Part shown: positions 60,008-64,000 of the stretch, piece by piece
Numbering within the stretch: the stretch's first letter is position 1
Layout: each line of letters opens with the position of its first letter
Origin: Eudorina sp. 2006-703-Eu-15
Lineage: Eukaryota; Chlorophyta; Chlorophyceae; Chlamydomonadales; Volvocaceae
Direction of reading: 5' to 3'
Length of the DNA stretch: 64,000 bases
Assembly: GCA_003117195.1 (NCBI GenBank)
Contig: BDSI01000033.1
Coordinates: forward strand, 682,001 to 746,000
Made by a program: the position numbers and the translations under genes
The notes under the pieces: generated by a model
What the model was told of the DNA's origin: nothing
What the model saw: the letters and a program-made list of their open reading frames with translations, nothing else
Database searches by the model: none

Positions 60008-61170
60008 TGTATTGATGACCAAACGCAATTTGCTTTCGGGTTCGAACACAGAGGCTGGGTGCAGGGATGCTGATGAGTAAGGGAGGTGAGTAAGCGTAAA
60101 GCCAGCCATCTCGTTCCTACACGGGTTTACCTGGGGCGTCGCCTGTCAAATTCATTTGCGATTGCATGGACTTGTGCTGGATTGGAACGTCCAGTATCCG
60201 TATAATTCAGATTTCTTGTACGGCGCTCCTGGGTTCGTCTTGCCTTTACACGAGCAGACACGAACGCGCCCCTGCGACCCTCTCTGCGACAAGACGGCGG
60301 AATTTGGGCCACAATAGGCTTTGCGTTACGCCATGAGGCAGACTGCGCTGATGTCACACGCCGTCACACGCATTCTCCCTCGCGCTCGCCGCACCCGTCC
60401 GTACCGTACCGTACCCGACCTCCAGACGGAAACCAGCCCGCGGTTGTGGGTGCCGGCTGGGTTACCGCCGGGTCCCTGATTCGCCTCCGGGTTCCGGGAG
60501 GCCATGTGGCGGGATCCCCGTTGGTGTCGGTCCGCGGCCGACTCCGTGCCATGACTATGGATCTCACTCCAGGGGGTGGTAGCGGGCTGACGGGGAGTGC
60601 TGTCGGTGTTCGGGGGGGGGGGTCCAGCTGTGTTGGAGTGGGCTGCGTTAGTACGCTACGGTACGGCACGGTACCGTCTCGTGAGACGTGGCCATCAGGG
60701 CAGAACACCCCCCGGGTGAACAGGTCGAGTGCGCCACCAGCGTGGCTGTCGTACATCGTCGTACATTGGACACGGGGCGGCCGTAGATGGTTGCGTGAGG
60801 AGCCATGCGACGGGCGGTCGGGGCGTCCCCTGCTCTGCTGCCCGCCATCCCAGCGGCTGGGCCCGAGAGGCCCGAGGCACCTCCAGAGGGCCCCCACATC
60901 AACCACCCGCCGATGCGGGCTGCGTCCCACATCCCCGCCACTGGCTGAGGTCCCCCTCCCCTTCACCCCTCCCTCATAACATGTTAACATCTGATGCGTT
61001 TCACACGACTGGGAGCGCGTAACATGACCACTACACCCCGGTGAGACAATCTGCCCAGGCCCTTATGGCCCCTTGGCGCAAACAATCCTGGCCTCCAAGC
61101 CCCGCTGCCTGGCCAAACCCCCTCCCCGCGCCTCCTCCCAGTCCCCCCTCCCCCGCCGCCCCCCTCCTCC
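60008..61170. other. Probable SEC10 3' UTR / flank
   Basis: No coding region is recognised. If the TGTAA units at 59978 and 60003 are used, this is transcribed 3' UTR. It holds no obvious structured RNA. Confidence 0.4.

Positions 61171-64000
<2,830 letters not shown>

Overview
The window looks like nuclear DNA of a volvocine green alga (Chlamydomonas/Volvox group). The supporting signs are very high GC, intron-dense genes with GTGAG/GTGCG donors and CAG acceptors, TGTAA-type 3'-end signals, long GT microsatellites, Gln/Ala/Gly/Pro runs in proteins, and gene families typical of that group. The species cannot be told from the sequence. All gene models below were assembled by hand from reading frame, splice-site phase and family motifs.

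Layout, left to right: (1) 1-2716, minus strand, the 5' part of a Gln/Pro-rich protein that runs off the left edge. (2) 2717-7527, gene-poor DNA holding a decayed LINE 3' end (about 4029-4900) and a clean 507-bp non-autonomous hAT-like element (5273-5779) with 15-bp inverted ends and an 8-bp target duplication. (3) 8203-18720, minus strand, an 18-exon plastid-type alpha-glucan phosphorylase of 1008 residues carrying an N-terminal ACT domain. (4) 18721-21912, a divergent intergenic/promoter region with several palindromes. (5) 21913-34781, plus strand, a polytopic membrane protein with a GAF domain and a C-terminal Raf/TKL-like protein kinase. (6) 34782-39842, repeat-rich intergenic DNA. (7) about 40555-45238, minus strand, a right-handed beta-helix (pectin-lyase-like) protein with a long low-complexity N terminus. 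(8) 45239-50231, intergenic DNA with CAG and ACC repeats. (9) 50232-58931, minus strand, a 13-exon CHASE-domain transmembrane nucleotide cyclase of 862 residues with guanylate-cyclase specificity residues; two exons are only 18 and 11 nt. (10) 61171-64000, minus strand, the C-terminal part of exocyst subunit SEC10, running off the right edge.

The genes do not form a pathway or operon. They are independent eukaryotic genes: starch metabolism, two membrane signalling proteins, vesicle tethering, and two proteins of unknown role. Two short dispersed repeats recur in introns of different genes, in both orientations, and suggest small mobile elements. The findings I rate highest are the ACT-phosphorylase fusion, the membrane-GAF-kinase architecture, the two cyclase microexons and the intronic repeat families.
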